From contig OZ024875.1 in NCBI GenBank assembly GCA_964017185.1, positions 30,265,456 to 30,329,455 of the forward strand: a stretch of DNA of 64,000 nucleotides, given 5' to 3'. How positions within the stretch are numbered: the stretch's first letter is position 1; each line of letters begins with the position of its first letter. The DNA is from Rugalucina vietnamica (lineage: Eukaryota; Mollusca; Bivalvia; Lucinida; Lucinidae). Positions 46,701 through 58,582 of the stretch are shown piece by piece. The position numbers and the translations under genes were made by a program. A model generated the notes under the pieces. It saw only the letters and a list, made by a program, of their open reading frames with translations. It searched no databases and was not told the DNA's origin.

Positions 46701-49700
46701 TTCAAACAATTTTCTAATGACTTTTTACTGCCATCAAGTATTAAAGTTGTATCATCAACGTATTGGGAAATAACAAATGATGTAGTCTCCATCTTTATAC
46801 CTTTAATAGCTTTATTATTTCTTATTAGAGCAGCTAGTATTTCGGCACATAGTATGAAAAGATAGGGTGAGAGGGGGTCTCCTTGTCTACAACCACGTTG
46901 AAGATAAAACCACTCTGATAGGTGCCCATTGACAATTACACACGACTGTATGTTTTTGTAAAAGACATGAATCCATTGTTTGAAATCATTCCCAAAATTA
47001 AAAAAATCTAGAACGTCAAAAAGGAAGTCCCATGAGACAGTATCAAATGCCTTTTCGAAATCGATCAATAGAAGCATACCTGGTATTGCTTTTTTCTCTG
47101 CATATTCTATAACGTCATACAAAAGTCTTATGTTTTCTCCGATAAAACGGCCAGAAATAAAACCGGTTTGATCTTCATTAATAATATAAGGTAAAACGCA
47201 TTTAAGTCTTCAGCAATACATGCGGATGCTAATTTGTATGAAGTATTCAACAATGATATAGGTCTCCAATTTTTCAAATATAACTTGTCCTTATTTCCCT
47301 TTGGTAGGCATGTAATAACTCCATATTTTAAAGAATCCGATAACTCCCCTTTAACAAAGCATTCATTAATCGCTCTCAGTAAAAAGGCTCCTATATCGAT
47401 CCAAAAGAATTTAAAAAATTCATAGGTATATCCATCAAAACCAGGGCTTGAATTATTTGAAGTTTTCTTAAGACAAAAAAGAAGCTCTGAGTAAGTAATG
47501 GGGCCCTCAAGCTTGTTTTTATTTGACTCACATAACCTTGGAATATCATAGTTGCCAAGAAGAGATTCTAAATCGGTAGCATTTCTATCTTTTATAGAAT
47601 ATAATTTCTTATAAAACTGCATTGTTTCTTTTAAAATTTCCGATTGTTCACTTATTATTTCACCCTCCTTATTTTTCAAACTGTTCATACATTTACTCAC
47701 GAAGTTCCTATTCTCCAGATTACAAAAATATTTTGTTACTTTTTCACCATCTGAAATCCACCTGGCTCTTGAGCGTAGGATTAACTCCTTCCATTTTTTT
47801 ATTCCTTATATCTTGGAGTTCATTTCTTTTTCTCTGTAATAATTCATGGTTAATATTGTTTGCCTTTTCTAAATTCTCTATTTCATCTAGTAATTTATTT
47901 TCATGGTTTATTTCCATTTTCTTTTTATATGATGAGTAAGCTATGGTTTTTCCTCTAATTTCCATTAATAAAGTACAATGTATCAAAAAATAATTGGTCG
48001 CTAATTGAGAAAAGTAGATGCTGAGCCGAAATTTCATTAATATTTGTTTCATCTATCCCCTCATTTAAGATATAATTTGATTTTATTGTCCTAATAAGTT
48101 CTTTTATTTCCTCAATAAATTTTGAATCTCTCAATAGCGAGTTGTTGAACTTCCAATAGGAGCTACCTTTCACAAATTTACCAAAATCAAACTGGAGGAG
48201 TATTTGTGAATGATCGGTTCTATAGCCTGGTAGTATTTTAGAATTTGTAACATCCATAAAAAGAGATTCTGATATTAAAAAGAAATCTAATCTAGCTTGC
48301 TTTCTCGTATTTTTCTTTCTCCATGTATATTGCATGTTTTCTAAGTTAAGTTCACGCCAAGGGTCTATCAAATTGCACTCAATTATAAGATTTAGAACTT
48401 TGTCGCGGGCTTTTGGATTATTGATATTCACATAATCTGTACACTCTTTATCTGGGTCGAGAACCATATTAAAATCGCCAACCAAAATCACCTGGTTATC
48501 CAGTTCTTTAATATAGTCATTAATATCTTCATAAAAATCAGGATCATCTCTATTCGGCCCATAAATGTTTATTAACGTAATTTTTTTATCCTCTATAAGA
48601 GTATCTAAAATAAGTTTATTTCCATTTTCGTCTCGAGATACCTTTAATACCTTAAATTCAAAATTGTTATTGAAAAAGATTGCCACGCCTCTTGCTTGGC
48701 TTGAAAAGTTGCTAAAATAACATTCATAGCCCCATTGTGTGCGTATATAATTTTGTTCTTTTGTTGTAAAGTGTGTATCCTGGAGGAAATAGACTGAGTG
48801 GCCTTTACTTTTTAAAAAATTAAGCGTATCCGAACGTTTTTCCGCAGATGAAAGCCCCTGACAGTTCATACTTACTAGACTAATATAGTTTTTAGTCATT
48901 TTCATACATATGGTTGTCAAAACTACTTGCTGCCCATTTAAAAATTATCTTTTTGTAAATTTCGAACCTTAAGGCAAAAATTTTGAAAGTGATTTTAAAG
49001 ATATACAAATCCCGACCCATCCATTTTTGTTGACCTACATACAATTTATATACAAAGACAAAAACAAATTCTCTGTCCAGACAAGACAGAGTCATCTGCC
49101 TGTTTGGGAAGGAGATAATTTGAAAACTGTATTAACAGGACTTGACGATGTAAATTAGCGTTTCCGCTCCTCTGCACCCACGCCTCATGCCATTTCAACC
49201 ATTAAACATTAAATTTTCTGGTGACTTGGTTTACTTTAAGAAACTTATAGGAAGGAACGATTTTTCTTTTCAGTTCAGAAAAATCATAACATGTTACAGG
49301 CGTATAGGTTATAACGTGAATGTTATGCGGCCGTCTGTATGCTTAGTTTTTAACCCAATCATGATTGATAACTAATTAACTATGCTGCCTTCTTTAATTG
49401 CACGCCGGTGGGTTGGGCGTCAGACTCTATGATGGTGCGACATAATGCTATTCATTTTAGTTGGTTAGGGCCGGAGCTTCTTGTCTGTTGCTTGGCCCAT
49501 CAGGGTTCAACTGGTGGTTTTCTTTTGCTTCGGGTTTCAGTAAGTTTTTCAGCGCCTAGGGATCTCCATAGTCGGGCAGCTTACTGAATCTGTGATTCCT
49601 CGTTTTTCATTCGTCATAGTGGTTATCATGATTTATTTGTTTGTACATAATAATTCATTGACTAGTTAGAGATTCACCATGAGGACCGAACAACTAACCT

Positions 49701-50686
49701 CACTGCAGAAGATGAGTGTGAGGTTAGGCTCCTGTAAATCGATTTAAGCCACCCAGTAATTTTATTTTCGTTCCAAGGCGATTCTTCTGTTGTGGGTCCA
49801 TTTGTTTTATGTTTTGCAGTCGAATTTTTGTGCTGCTTGAACCTTATGTACGTTTTCATATTTCTATTTAAGTTCGGGTAACTGTGTGGCTGCCTATTGG
49901 GAAATTGCTGCTCACTCGGCTTACGATATGTTTTCTAGGTATAAGTACCTAATTGTCAATTCAGTTTTTCCCACCTCGGTTTTTGGAGTGGGAATTTCTT
50001 TTTGATTGTGCCTTTTCCTGATCATTGGCTACTTGTACCTTTTTAGAACATGAGTATATAATAAAATACCGAGATAGCTCAGCCAAAATCGTGTTTGGCT
50101 TCTGACAAACCAATACCTCTGTAATGCAGGTTCGATACCCTTTATACGCCAACTGAAAAACCTATTTGGTATAAGTGGTTTTACTGTAACCTTCCGGAAG
50201 GACGAAAGTCGAGACCTGCATGCGCTTATTTACCTCATCCCATCAGTCTAAGAAGCAGAATGGCTGATGTCTGTCTGTCGTACTTTGTATTAGCCTGGTG
50301 TCCTTTTTATGGGATACAGACAAACAGTATAGCCCCAGATGTGACGCCGCAAAACGCGATATATTGAGTAGAATTATTAAAATTACACATGGAGCCACTT
50401 AAAGAGTAGAATTTTTAAAATCACACCTGGGGCCCCTTAAAAATAAAGTGGACTCAAACAGATGATAACGATGGGTGAATTCATTCGTCATATATGGGTT
50501 AATTTGAATTTCTATTCTCTATTTCAGCTAAGCTTAGCAGACATCTCCATTCACGTCTTCACAGACTTTTTACAACTCAAAGACAAACTGGACAAGTTTC
50601 CGGGGATAACAGCGTGCATTAAGAAGGTGGAGGAAAATAAGAATATTGCTAAATGGCTGAAAGAAAGGCCTGTAACTGAAAGATAG
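43782..50686 (+). CDS. Glutathione S-transferase, sigma-like, C-terminal exons
   Basis: Two exons are supported: 43782-43889 (acceptor TTGGTTTCAG, donor ACT|GTAAGT) and 50528-50686 (acceptor CTATTTCAG, stop TAG), phase 0 across the join. The first reads AELMKKVETEDSPKYLGYIE and ends FGRDGYAVGDT. The second begins LSLADISIHVFTDFLQLKDK and ends IAKWLKERPVTER. SLADI is the conserved helix-6 region of GST C-terminal domains, and the KRPVT-type ending is typical of sigma GSTs. By family knowledge it would conjugate glutathione to electrophiles in the cytosol. The thioredoxin-fold N-terminal exons were not found upstream. The 6.6-kb intron is filled by repeat Q and a LINE. Confidence 0.75.
43957..44114 (+). 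mobile_element. Repeat Q element, 5' part (split by a LINE)
   Basis: It encodes QQGYRYHKLRKTFSKLYRRH and continues to LKTLLREGHSEPKFSGD, then breaks at the LINE insertion. The text resumes at 49211 as KFSGDLVYFKKLIGRNDFSF. I recall this phrase from many mollusc repeat-derived ORFs but cannot name the element class. Confidence 0.6.
44549..48920 (-). pseudogene. LINE ORF2: endonuclease and reverse transcriptase, broken
   Basis: Segments in order on the minus strand follow. 48920-47955: AP-like endonuclease (LVSMNCQGLSSAEKR, LQDTHF, VGDFNMVLD, YRTDHSQI). 48052-47744: linker in another frame. 47700-47128 and 47122-46124: reverse transcriptase (NWRPISLLNTSYKLASA, DFEKAFDTVSWDFL, GCRQGDPLSPYLF and the catalytic box QYVDDTTLIL). 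45580-44549: C-terminal region with KCSFCNEEKETIKHLFWDC, a zf-RVT-type zinc finger. The catalytic Asp pair is intact, but at least two frame changes and one insertion interrupt the protein. Confidence 0.85.
45605..46127 (+). repeat. Repeat Q 3' part inserted in the LINE
   Basis: It begins GGCGCCCAGGGATCTCCAT and ends near CGCCTTTTCCTGATC..TACTTGTACC, with the CTCGGTTTTTGGAGTGGGAA landmark. It separates the RT and zinc-finger parts of the LINE, so it arrived after the LINE or by recombination. Confidence 0.75.
49211..50045 (+). mobile_element. Repeat Q element, 3' part
   Basis: The short ORF tail (KFSGDLVYFKKL.. to ..VFNPIMIDN, 49211-49372) is followed by ATTGCACGCCGGTGGGTTGG, TCAGACTCTATGATGG, GGGCCGGAGCTTC and the long 3' segment shared by other Q copies. 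Confidence 0.7.
50071..50150 (+). other. tRNA-like sequence
   Basis: A box GATAGCTCAGCC and B box AGGTTCGATACCC lie about 45 bp apart, just before the last GST exon. The acceptor stem is not convincing; more likely a SINE head than a tRNA gene. Confidence 0.4.
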
Positions 50687-51460
50687 GGGCAATTGGTGGA
50701 CTGCGTCTATACTCTTGCCACCAAACCACGAAAAATAGAACAATGTGGACTTGCTACCATGTTACCCGTATTTGCTGTTTGTTATTTATATGATGTTTGT
50801 AATATTGCTGTTCATGTAGTTATTTAAATTGTAACCTGATCCTTTGAAGTAAACTTGACACGTTGGTAATTTTATTTCAATTTTATTGTTGCTTGTTTAT
50901 GCCCTAGTACAGGTTTAAACTTTCGGTGATAGCTAAATCATATAAGAGGTTGATGTCAGTGTCGCTACAATTTGTGTTTGTACTAAGGTACTTTCGCTAC
51001 TCTACTAAAGTTAACCCACCTAGGCCCACTTATTTACCCTTGGTATTTAGGTGCATATATAAAATGAACTCGAACCAAATTCTCAGCAAATTATAATCAC
51101 ATTATTTAGTCATCATTTTATAATTTTCCATTTAGAGATGAGTTCCATTCTCTAGGGATGGTTAAAGTATAGTTACTGTTTATTCCACGGAATCAGCTTA
51201 TCTGCCTGATAGCATTAATTGTGACGTATATAAACTAATTTATTATCTGCATTTAAGTTAATCTGAGGACATTTATATAGACTGGCTGAGAAGAAATGCT
51301 ATAAGCTTAAAGGGAATGGTACATAACAAGTACAAAAAGACATGATTTGGTATAAATCCATGTGTATAACCACAATACAATAGCAAAACTGTAACAGTGA
51401 ACATGGTGAAGCCAATGAATATACTGTTAGCAGAAGAGCAAAAATGTAATACATATACAG
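50687..51460. other. GST 3' flank
   Basis: Probable 3' UTR and downstream intergenic DNA. No other gene seen. Confidence 0.4.
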
Positions 51461-51708
51461 TTTATACATACAATATTAGAATGGTGACATTTTTATACAT
51501 ACGATATTAGAATGGTGACATTTTTATACATACGGCATTAGAATGGTGACATTTTATACATACAATATTAGAATGGTGACATTTTTATACATACAATATT
51601 AGAATGGTGACATTTTTATACATACAATATTAGAATGGTGACATTTTTATACATACAATATTAGAATGGTGACATTTTTATACATAAAATATTAGAATGG
51701 TGACATTT
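51461..51708 (+). repeat. 31-bp minisatellite, eight copies
   Basis: Unit TTTATACATACAATATTAGA plus ATGGTGACATT. The copies differ at few positions (GATATT, GGCATT, AAATATT variants), which indicates recent expansion. Confidence 0.95.
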
Positions 51709-52232
51709 AGTCAAAATATCATTAAAGTCATATACATGTAATAATAATACTACATTTTGGAAATACAAACTATATAAAAACATAGATTTGTTACGGAAGG
51801 TTTTAATGTTTTAATAGAAGTGTTTCAAATTTCATCGGTGTCAGCCAATGACAAAAGTATGGCTTGAAAATTCCCTTCGTAGATCTCTATAATATGCATA
51901 TTAAATATGATATGTCATTGAACAAAATATATAATTAGTATAAATGTAAGTAATAGAGAAAAGAAAGAAAGAAAGAAAGAAAGAAATGAAAATTTTAATA
52001 TATATTGGAAATAATTATATACTCTCACATTCAATACTTTTATTGCTTTTGTATGTGATTGTATGTGCATGACAATGACCAAAACGGAATTAACAGAAGT
52101 TCAGTCGAAGCTTACGTATTCTGAATGCTCGTTCAAAATACTTAAAATGTGACTCTTATCTGATTGGGATCTAAACTGTATTTAATTAGATTTTCAAAGC
52201 ATTTCTTCATGTAAAATCAGGTATTATGCGAT
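51709..52232. other. Non-coding stretch with (GAAA)n
   Basis: A GAAA microsatellite lies at about 51960-51986. Nothing else recognised. Confidence 0.6.
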
Positions 52233-52456
52233 TGAGCCGCGTCTTGAGAAAACCGGATTTTTGCCTGTGCGAAAACAAAGGCGCAGATCAGCTTCGCAGT
52301 AACTGCGAAGCTGATCCACGCCTTTGTTTTCGCTACACGGATAGAACAATTTCTATTCTTAAATCCGAAATTTCACGCTTCTAGCCTGCTTCTGTGACTG
52401 TACAGGTCAGACCTGGTCGGAAACCCCGAAGGCCGGTTTTCTCGTGTCGCGACTCA
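52233..52456. mobile_element. MITE of the GAGCCGC family, copy 3
   Basis: The ends TGAGCCGCGTCTTGAGAAAA and GTCGCGACTCA are present, with the internal hairpin CAGCTTCGCAGTAACTGCGA. It is the best-preserved copy of the family here. Confidence 0.85.
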
Positions 52457-53449
52457 TTTCCAATAACATGCAAGTTCTAGAATAAGCCGTAATTAGCGAC
52501 AGATATTTGCTGTCATCACTGCATCATCAGACCTATACAATTTTCAACAACGGTCAGCTGGTCTTGGAGACAATGGAAAACCGACAGTGAAAAGTTTCAA
52601 TGATTTAATTAATGGATATTGCTCAGGTGAGTCCCCAGTGTCGTATTGATCATTTTCAATTGCTATATTTGTCACCCCGTGGGGTTCGACCAGGCCCTGC
52701 GGATCCGAGCTATTTACATGCGCCTTTGTTTTTGTCAATGTAAAAAAAAAAAATAATAACAATAACCATAATACCATTCCATCTTTAAGTGTCATTTTGC
52801 TTGTAACAGGGTTAAATTTAATTTCTTTATTACTTCACGGAAGAGGCAACACCTTAATTTCATACATGTATTTTATAAATGCATCATCAAGTGCCTGGTT
52901 CTATTCAATGCCAATATTTCGTGAGATGAAAATGATAAGACAAAATTCCTCAAGTGCCCAATAACACATAATTTTATATTACATTGTCGTAATACATGTA
53001 TACGCCAGAATATCAAAATCTGCAAATTGCAATCATGTCAATGGCTTTCTGTAGCCCATAACAAACTTTTTTAAAAGGGAAAATCTACTGTGTAGATTTG
53101 TATCTACTTTCTTTTTGATCAGGCGAGGCGGTTCTATTGTGTACCCACAATGTATGTTTTGAACGAAATTACATTCATACTAAACACATCAAACGTTTCT
53201 GAATGAAATTTTCAATTTTGCCTCTGAAAAATATCTCTGTAAGCCTCGTTCTGCAAGCCCCTGATACATGTAAAAGAAGCACAATTTACCAATTTGTTTG
53301 TTACTAAGCTTTTCAAGCAATACTAAAGTTCTTTCAAATTTTAAAATGTAAAAAGCCTAATCATTCAAAGTGTTCTAAAAGTATCAATTCGTTTTGTAAC
53401 AAAATCATTCTCAGTCATCCTCTAAAAATTAGAAATATTAAACAGGAAA
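52457..53449. other. Non-coding stretch with a MITE P scrap
   Basis: At about 53120-53160 a single palindrome arm remains (GAGGCGGTTCTATTGTGTAC, CCACAATGTATGTTTTG). No gene seen. Confidence 0.5.
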
Positions 53450-53960
53450 AAGTAGGCAATGACCAGGAAATTGTGCAGTCAGGGAGGAATTCCCACCAAA
53501 AAACCCGAGGTGGGGAAAAACAAAATTGACAATAAGGTACTTATACTGAGGGAACATATGGTATTAAAGCCAGCAGTGAGCAGCTATTTCGCAATAGGTG
53601 GCCACTCAGTCACCGAACTTTACTAAATATATGAAAACGTACATAAGGTGCAAACAGCACAAACATCCAATATATAACACCAAAACGTAAAACAATTAGA
53701 GCCACAACGGAAGTATTGCCTTGAAACGATCAGCAGTACAATTACTGGCAGGGCTTCAATCGAATTTACATGGCCATAACCTCACCCTCAGCTTCTGCAG
53801 TGGTTCATAACATTTAGTTACTTGTTCTCGTGATGAATCTCTAACTAGTCAATGAATCATCAAGGATAAACAAATAAACCATAATAAACACAATGATGAA
53901 TCAAAAACGATGCCTCGGTAACACGAGTTGAACTTAGTGGGCCAAACAACAGAAAAGAAG
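53450..53960 (-). repeat. Repeat Q 3' part, reverse copy (continues at 58091)
   Basis: Reverse complement of the 49470-50045 segment. It breaks within AACAGAAAAGAAGCTC and the text resumes at 58091-58210 (CTCCGGCCCCAACCAACTAA), so a LINE has split it. Confidence 0.75.
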
Positions 53961-55509
53961 CTCGCTTGTTTTTTGTTTTGTTTTTTTTTGCACCAGAGGT
54001 ACTAAGGGGCTACCCCCAGTCCGCCAACTGGGATTAGTTTTACCAGCTCTTAGCATCAGGCACTCAATATGGTCCAGTACCGAGCCTGATGTTAATATTC
54101 TAGTCGGTCTGATTTACTACTAAAATTGTGGTGTAAAAAGGACTGCTTTTATGTTGGCGGTAATGATGCAATACGGTCGGTCGCGCTCTAGTATGTATGA
54201 ACTTTATATTTTTTATATTTTTTGGAGCTTTACGTGCCATGCTGCCCTATTCACAATGACAAGCTGAGGCCCGTCTCCCACTTCGCGTGTATGGGAGGTG
54301 AGGGCTTACTATGAGGAAAAATTGCATGCATTATCCTTAAGGCTTATGATTCCATCCCACAGCCCTATGTGGAATCGTGCCCAGATTTACGCAACCCAAT
54401 AAGGGTGGTGCATTTGTTTTTGAATTTTGACCGGCTAGTCAAAGTGAGCCAAGGATATTACTATAAGACTGAATAGACGCGTTCTTTGCAAAATGTCCTA
54501 GCAGTAGTGCTCAGGTGGATAGTGTTCGGACCGGTCTGCATAGCCTGTAATGGACGGACCTTGCAATTTTGATTGCTGAGTGGGTGTAGCCTATAGTGGC
54601 ATTTTTAATGGACTTTCACTGACAAAGATGTGTCTACCAAAAGTTGCAATTCGCCGTTGCCCCGCCGTTGAAAGAAGGTTTGCGCTGGCCAGTTTGTTGA
54701 GCATGGTTTGCATAGGGTACCATCAAGGCACTCCTCTACCCCACCTACCCATCAGGATGAGCGAAACAACCCCAAAAGGGTCGCAAAAACTGTATGAGTG
54801 TATATATGTGTTCCCTTTCTCAGCCCCCTGCCTCAGCTCATTGGATGCTTTATCCGGTTTATTTCCACCTAAGTGTGGGTATACGGGTCTTGGCTTTAAA
54901 GGAGACCTTTGGAACCTGCAATTAACAACGATATACGATTAGTCCGCTGCAATATCTGTACCTGGAAATATAGAAAACTATTACATTAGCTTGTTTTATG
55001 TGCCTGTGTATGCTAGTGTGGTAGCGTTATGTGGTCGGAATGTGTGTAGCCATGTCGATACCATCGAGAGTTGCTCTGCAGTTACAAGGAGCTGGCAATG
55101 AGCAGTAAAGGATGCTAGCGCAACTCACACAGGCCGAGTTTATGACTGTTAGTGAGCAATAGGTTATAGAGGGGAGAAGAGAGAACCATGTTAGATAGTA
55201 CATCAGATAGAGAGGCTGGCTAGCCGCTAGCTGCAGAGAAGCACCTGACTGGGAAGGGACCCTACCTACTGTGCCATCCACAGAGCAGTCTTGTTAGCAA
55301 GAAAGGGCAGCTGTCATCCAGTCAAAAGGAATTGAGTTGCTGTGCTTCTCGCTTCATCATTGACCGAACAGTGCATCAGATAGAGGGGTGAGAAGATCGG
55401 ATATAGGACACGGGGTGACGATACGACCAGGGTCAGCGGCGTCCCAATTCAGCTCGGTTGCTACATCAGAGATCACCGATAGCCCCGCCGCCCCGCCATC
55501 CCTCAGAAA

Positions 55510-55560
<51 letters not shown>

Positions 55561-58052
55561 AGAGGTGCACCGCCTGGCACAGATCGACTACCAACTTCAA
55601 GAAAGAGCTATAGTGTGGCACAGCCCAGACCGCTTTCGGACGCAATAGAAAGTGGTTCTACTAGCGCCCACAGCCTGTTCAGTGTCACCAGGTAGCTTGA
55701 GGAGGGAAAGAAAGAGAGTCATGTGACCAGCAAATGCCCAAGGGTTGAGTTGACCATGCCTAGCATGCCACCCAGAGACAATGACCAGATCACACTTAGG
55801 ATAGCTGGGGTAAGGGAAGGTAGATTTTAGATTCTATCCAGACATTCTGTATCTTCTAGGAAAACGACCACTGCATATACCACCTCCTGTCGATATTTAC
55901 TTGGAGGATTCAGTAGAAGGTCATACGTGACCTTTGTGTAACCCAGTTTAAATATTTTTGCTTCCAGGTCACGTCTTGGTTCTGCATATGCTGTACATTC
56001 AAAAAGGGCATACATGTCATCCTCGAATGAGTCATCAGTACAGCGTGTACATATACCATCCTTTACCCAAGCGCAACGTAAGCCTTATCTGCTATGTCCT
56101 AGTCTAAGTCTTGTGTAGACTTTATCATAAAGCCTATTAGAGCTATACATAATTGTGTCCTTTTTACCTTAGGTTGGACATGATGGTAAGCTCTGCCAGA
56201 GTATATACTGTTTGCGGGGTGGGGGGGTCCCAGTATTGTCACTTGTTCATGATGACTTTATGGATAACAGTATAAATTTCTGACTTGGAAGGCTTTGTTT
56301 TATCCTCGATACCATCCTGCATTGCATCTTTTGCAGTAATGTCTGTCATTTCATTGCCTGGGATTCCTACATGTGATGGTATCCATTCTATATGAATGAC
56401 ATGTCCCTTTGTTTTTGCACGATCCAACATTCAATGGCTATCAGTTCAGTGGTGAATACAGACAGGTTCGGATTACATTTAATGCCCACTTTCAGATCTA
56501 ACGAAGGCACTACATAGGCGGCCCCGGCCATGTGATTATCTGTGTCCTTACTGCCATCAGTGAAAACATGTAATTTGCCCTTGTAGTTTTCATTAATATA
56601 CTCCATACTGATAGTTTGCATTGCTACAGAACCCGACTCTTCCCTTTTGCCTATATAGGACTTAATCTTTGACGAAGGCACCTCAAAGTCCAGATCCCAC
56701 TTTGTCGCGTAAGACGGGGGCTGGATATCAGTAGGTAGATTGTATTCAGCGATTTATTTCCGGGCAGTCCTGGAATACGGTCAGATATTGTTTGCTCTTT
56801 TAGTAAGGTAGCAGCCATGTTCCGTTAATAGGTCGTTTACGGGGAGCTTGTCGCCTAATGGGGAAGAGCGGGCCCAATATTTGAGTATGAGCTCTTCTCT
56901 CCGTAGGTTTATTGGCTTAAGTCCGCATTCAACCTCTAGAGCATTTATTGGGGTTGATTTAATTGCTCTAGTTGCAATTCTCATTGCTTGATTCTAAATT
57001 AGGTCTAGTTTCCTTAGTGTGGCATCATGGGCTGAGTTATATGCATGTGCGCCGTAATCCAGTTTGCTTAGGATAAGTGCTTTATATAGTCTGATGACAG
57101 TGACCTTGTCGGCACCAAAGGTGGTTACCGAGACGACCAGTCTTAGCACATTCATATCTTTGTTGCACCTTTCAACAAGATTCGCGATATGATCTCTCCA
57201 AGTGAGGTGTTTATCGAATATTAAACCCAGAAACTTAACCTTTTTCGGGAAATTTATTTCTTTATCGTAAAGGAAGAGTCTATGGTCTTGGGGTTTCTTT
57301 TGATCACATTTTCCCTCCTAAAAATGATGGCTTCGGTTTTAGTTTTGGAGATCTTAAAACCCCAAAATCGAGTCAATTCTTCTACTGGTTTTAGTGCCTC
57401 TTGGAGTGCCTTCACTGCTAGTGCTAGGCTAAAGTGTTTGGTATGGGTTCCCCCATCGTCTGCAAACTGAGAGAGTCTGATTGCAATGTGCTTTAATAGG
57501 TGGTCTCTCAGTGTATTGATAATTGCATCAAAGAGTATGGGACTAATTACACTTCCTTCGGGGTATCCGTTTTGTAGAGGGTGTTGATCAGAGGTCTGGT
57601 TCCCAATTTTGACTTATATTTTTCTGTCTACCAAAATGTTATGGATCCAATTGAGCATATTTCCATCAATGACAAATTTACTTGATTGCATAATGGTGTC
57701 TGTTGACCACATGAGGCCAAAGGCTTTTTTCTAAGTCTAGTAAGACTGCTGCAACTATTTTGTTTTCCATAGAAGCCATTTTAATTTCACTTTCAAGCCT
57801 GGTAAGCTGATTGCATGTCGACCTGCTCGGTCTAAAGCCTGACTGGCAATCTGCAAGATGGTTGTTCTGTTCTAAGTGTGATGTTAATCTCTTAGCTATC
57901 ATTGTTTCCAGGGTCTTGCAGTTGCAGGATGTAAGCGAAATAGGTCTGTATAATGCTGGATCCATACTGTCCTTATTAGGTTTCTTAATTGGAATAATAG
58001 TTGCTAATTTTCAGTCTTTGGGAACCAAGCCCCTGAAAAAAAAAGAAAAAAA

Positions 58053-58083
<31 letters not shown>

Positions 58084-58090
58084 GAAAAGA
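53961..58090 (-). mobile_element. Second LINE, RNase-H type, degenerate
   Basis: Its coding parts lie on the minus strand from about 58000 to 55827. The 3' end is the T-rich tract at 53964-53992 (an A-tail on the minus strand). The flanks are compatible with a target duplication around AGAAAAGAA, blurred by an A-rich expansion at 58031-58087. About 1.8 kb between the coding part and the tail (53993-55826) shows no recognised domain. It includes a (GA)n tract at 55510-55555, and that part could hold a further insertion. Confidence 0.7.
55827..57965 (-). pseudogene. Reverse transcriptase and RNase H of LINE 2, broken
   Basis: The RT begins YRPISLTSCNCKTLETMIAK, then SGFRPSRSTCNQL. A frameshift follows LLDLEK. 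The catalytic box reads QFADDGGTH (near 57440-57470). RNase H pieces follow: HVFTDGSKD (56388-56681) and IEWIPSHVGIPGNEMTD (56239-56430). A C-terminal part reads ICTRCTDDSFEDDMYALFEC and resembles a zinc-finger tail. This order fits jockey/I-group LINEs with RNase H. Several frameshifts and stops make it inactive, and the endonuclease part is missing (5' truncated near 58030). Confidence 0.8.
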
Positions 58091-58210
58091 AAAAAACTCC
58101 GGCCCCAACCAACTAATATTAGTAGCTTTAAGTCGGAGCCATCATAGAGTCTGACGCCGACTCACCGGCGTGCAATTAGTTATCAACCATGATTGGATTA
58201 AAAGCTAAGC
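58091..58210 (-). repeat. Repeat Q fragment, continuation
   Basis: Reverse copy of the 49350-49480 segment (CATAGAGTCTGACGCCGACT, CACCGGCGTGCAATTAGTTA). It is the far side of the LINE 2 insertion. Confidence 0.7.
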
Positions 58211-58466
58211 AAAGTAAAGCTAAGTAAAACCTACCGTGATTATAACTTTATTTATTTTATACTTTACATTGAAAACCAATGTATATCAAAACTTGATAGA
58301 TTGATATTTTCATTGATATGCACTTTCACTGATATGAAATCTCACTGATATCAAAAGTCACTAGTGACTTATATCAGCCTATATCTTCACTGTAGACGAG
58401 GAACTACTTTTTTCAGTTTGTTTATGTTTTGTCAAGAAAACAAAAGTGTAAAATAAAATGAAAATT

Positions 58467-58582
58467 TGCTTTTTTTTCGGTGAATTCCAAATATATTTCA
58501 CCTCATGAGTTGAAAACATCAGAAATTCTGATGTTTTCAACTCCCTCGGTGAAATATATTTGGTATTCACATCAAAAAAGCA
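58467..58582. repeat. Long imperfect hairpin
   Basis: The arms GTGAATTCCAAATATATTTC and GAGTTGAAAACATCAG pair with their inverses across a central AAATT. They are broken only by unpaired TCAT/CCTC, and the outermost bases GCTTTTTT also pair with AAAAAAGC. It may be a small palindromic MITE. Confidence 0.75.

Larger units (their letters stand above)
44115..49210 (-). mobile_element. L1/Tx1-like LINE with 17-bp target-site duplication
   Basis: The element lies on the minus strand. Its A-tail shows as the T-run at 44113-44120. The duplication AAATTTTCTGGTGACTT is present at 44098-44114 and 49211-49227. The body carries endonuclease, reverse transcriptase and a C-terminal zinc-finger region. The reading is broken by frameshifts and by a later repeat insertion (45605-46127), so it is no longer autonomous. 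It sits inside repeat Q in the GST intron, antisense to the gene. Confidence 0.9.

Noticed and set aside
46560-47939. Plus-strand ORFs of 60-105 residues
   Set aside because: Antisense shadows of the LINE reverse transcriptase.
43890-50527. Possibility that the GST exons belong to two genes
   Set aside because: Phase and protein text join well (GYAVGDT followed by LSLADIS), and the intervening DNA is explained by repeats.
54580-54942. 120-residue plus-strand ORF
   Set aside because: No recognisable domain, and it lies antisense in the tail region of LINE 2. I could not support it as a gene.
57811-58116. Lysine-rich 101-residue ORF
   Set aside because: It reads antisense through LINE 2 and then through the A-rich tract.
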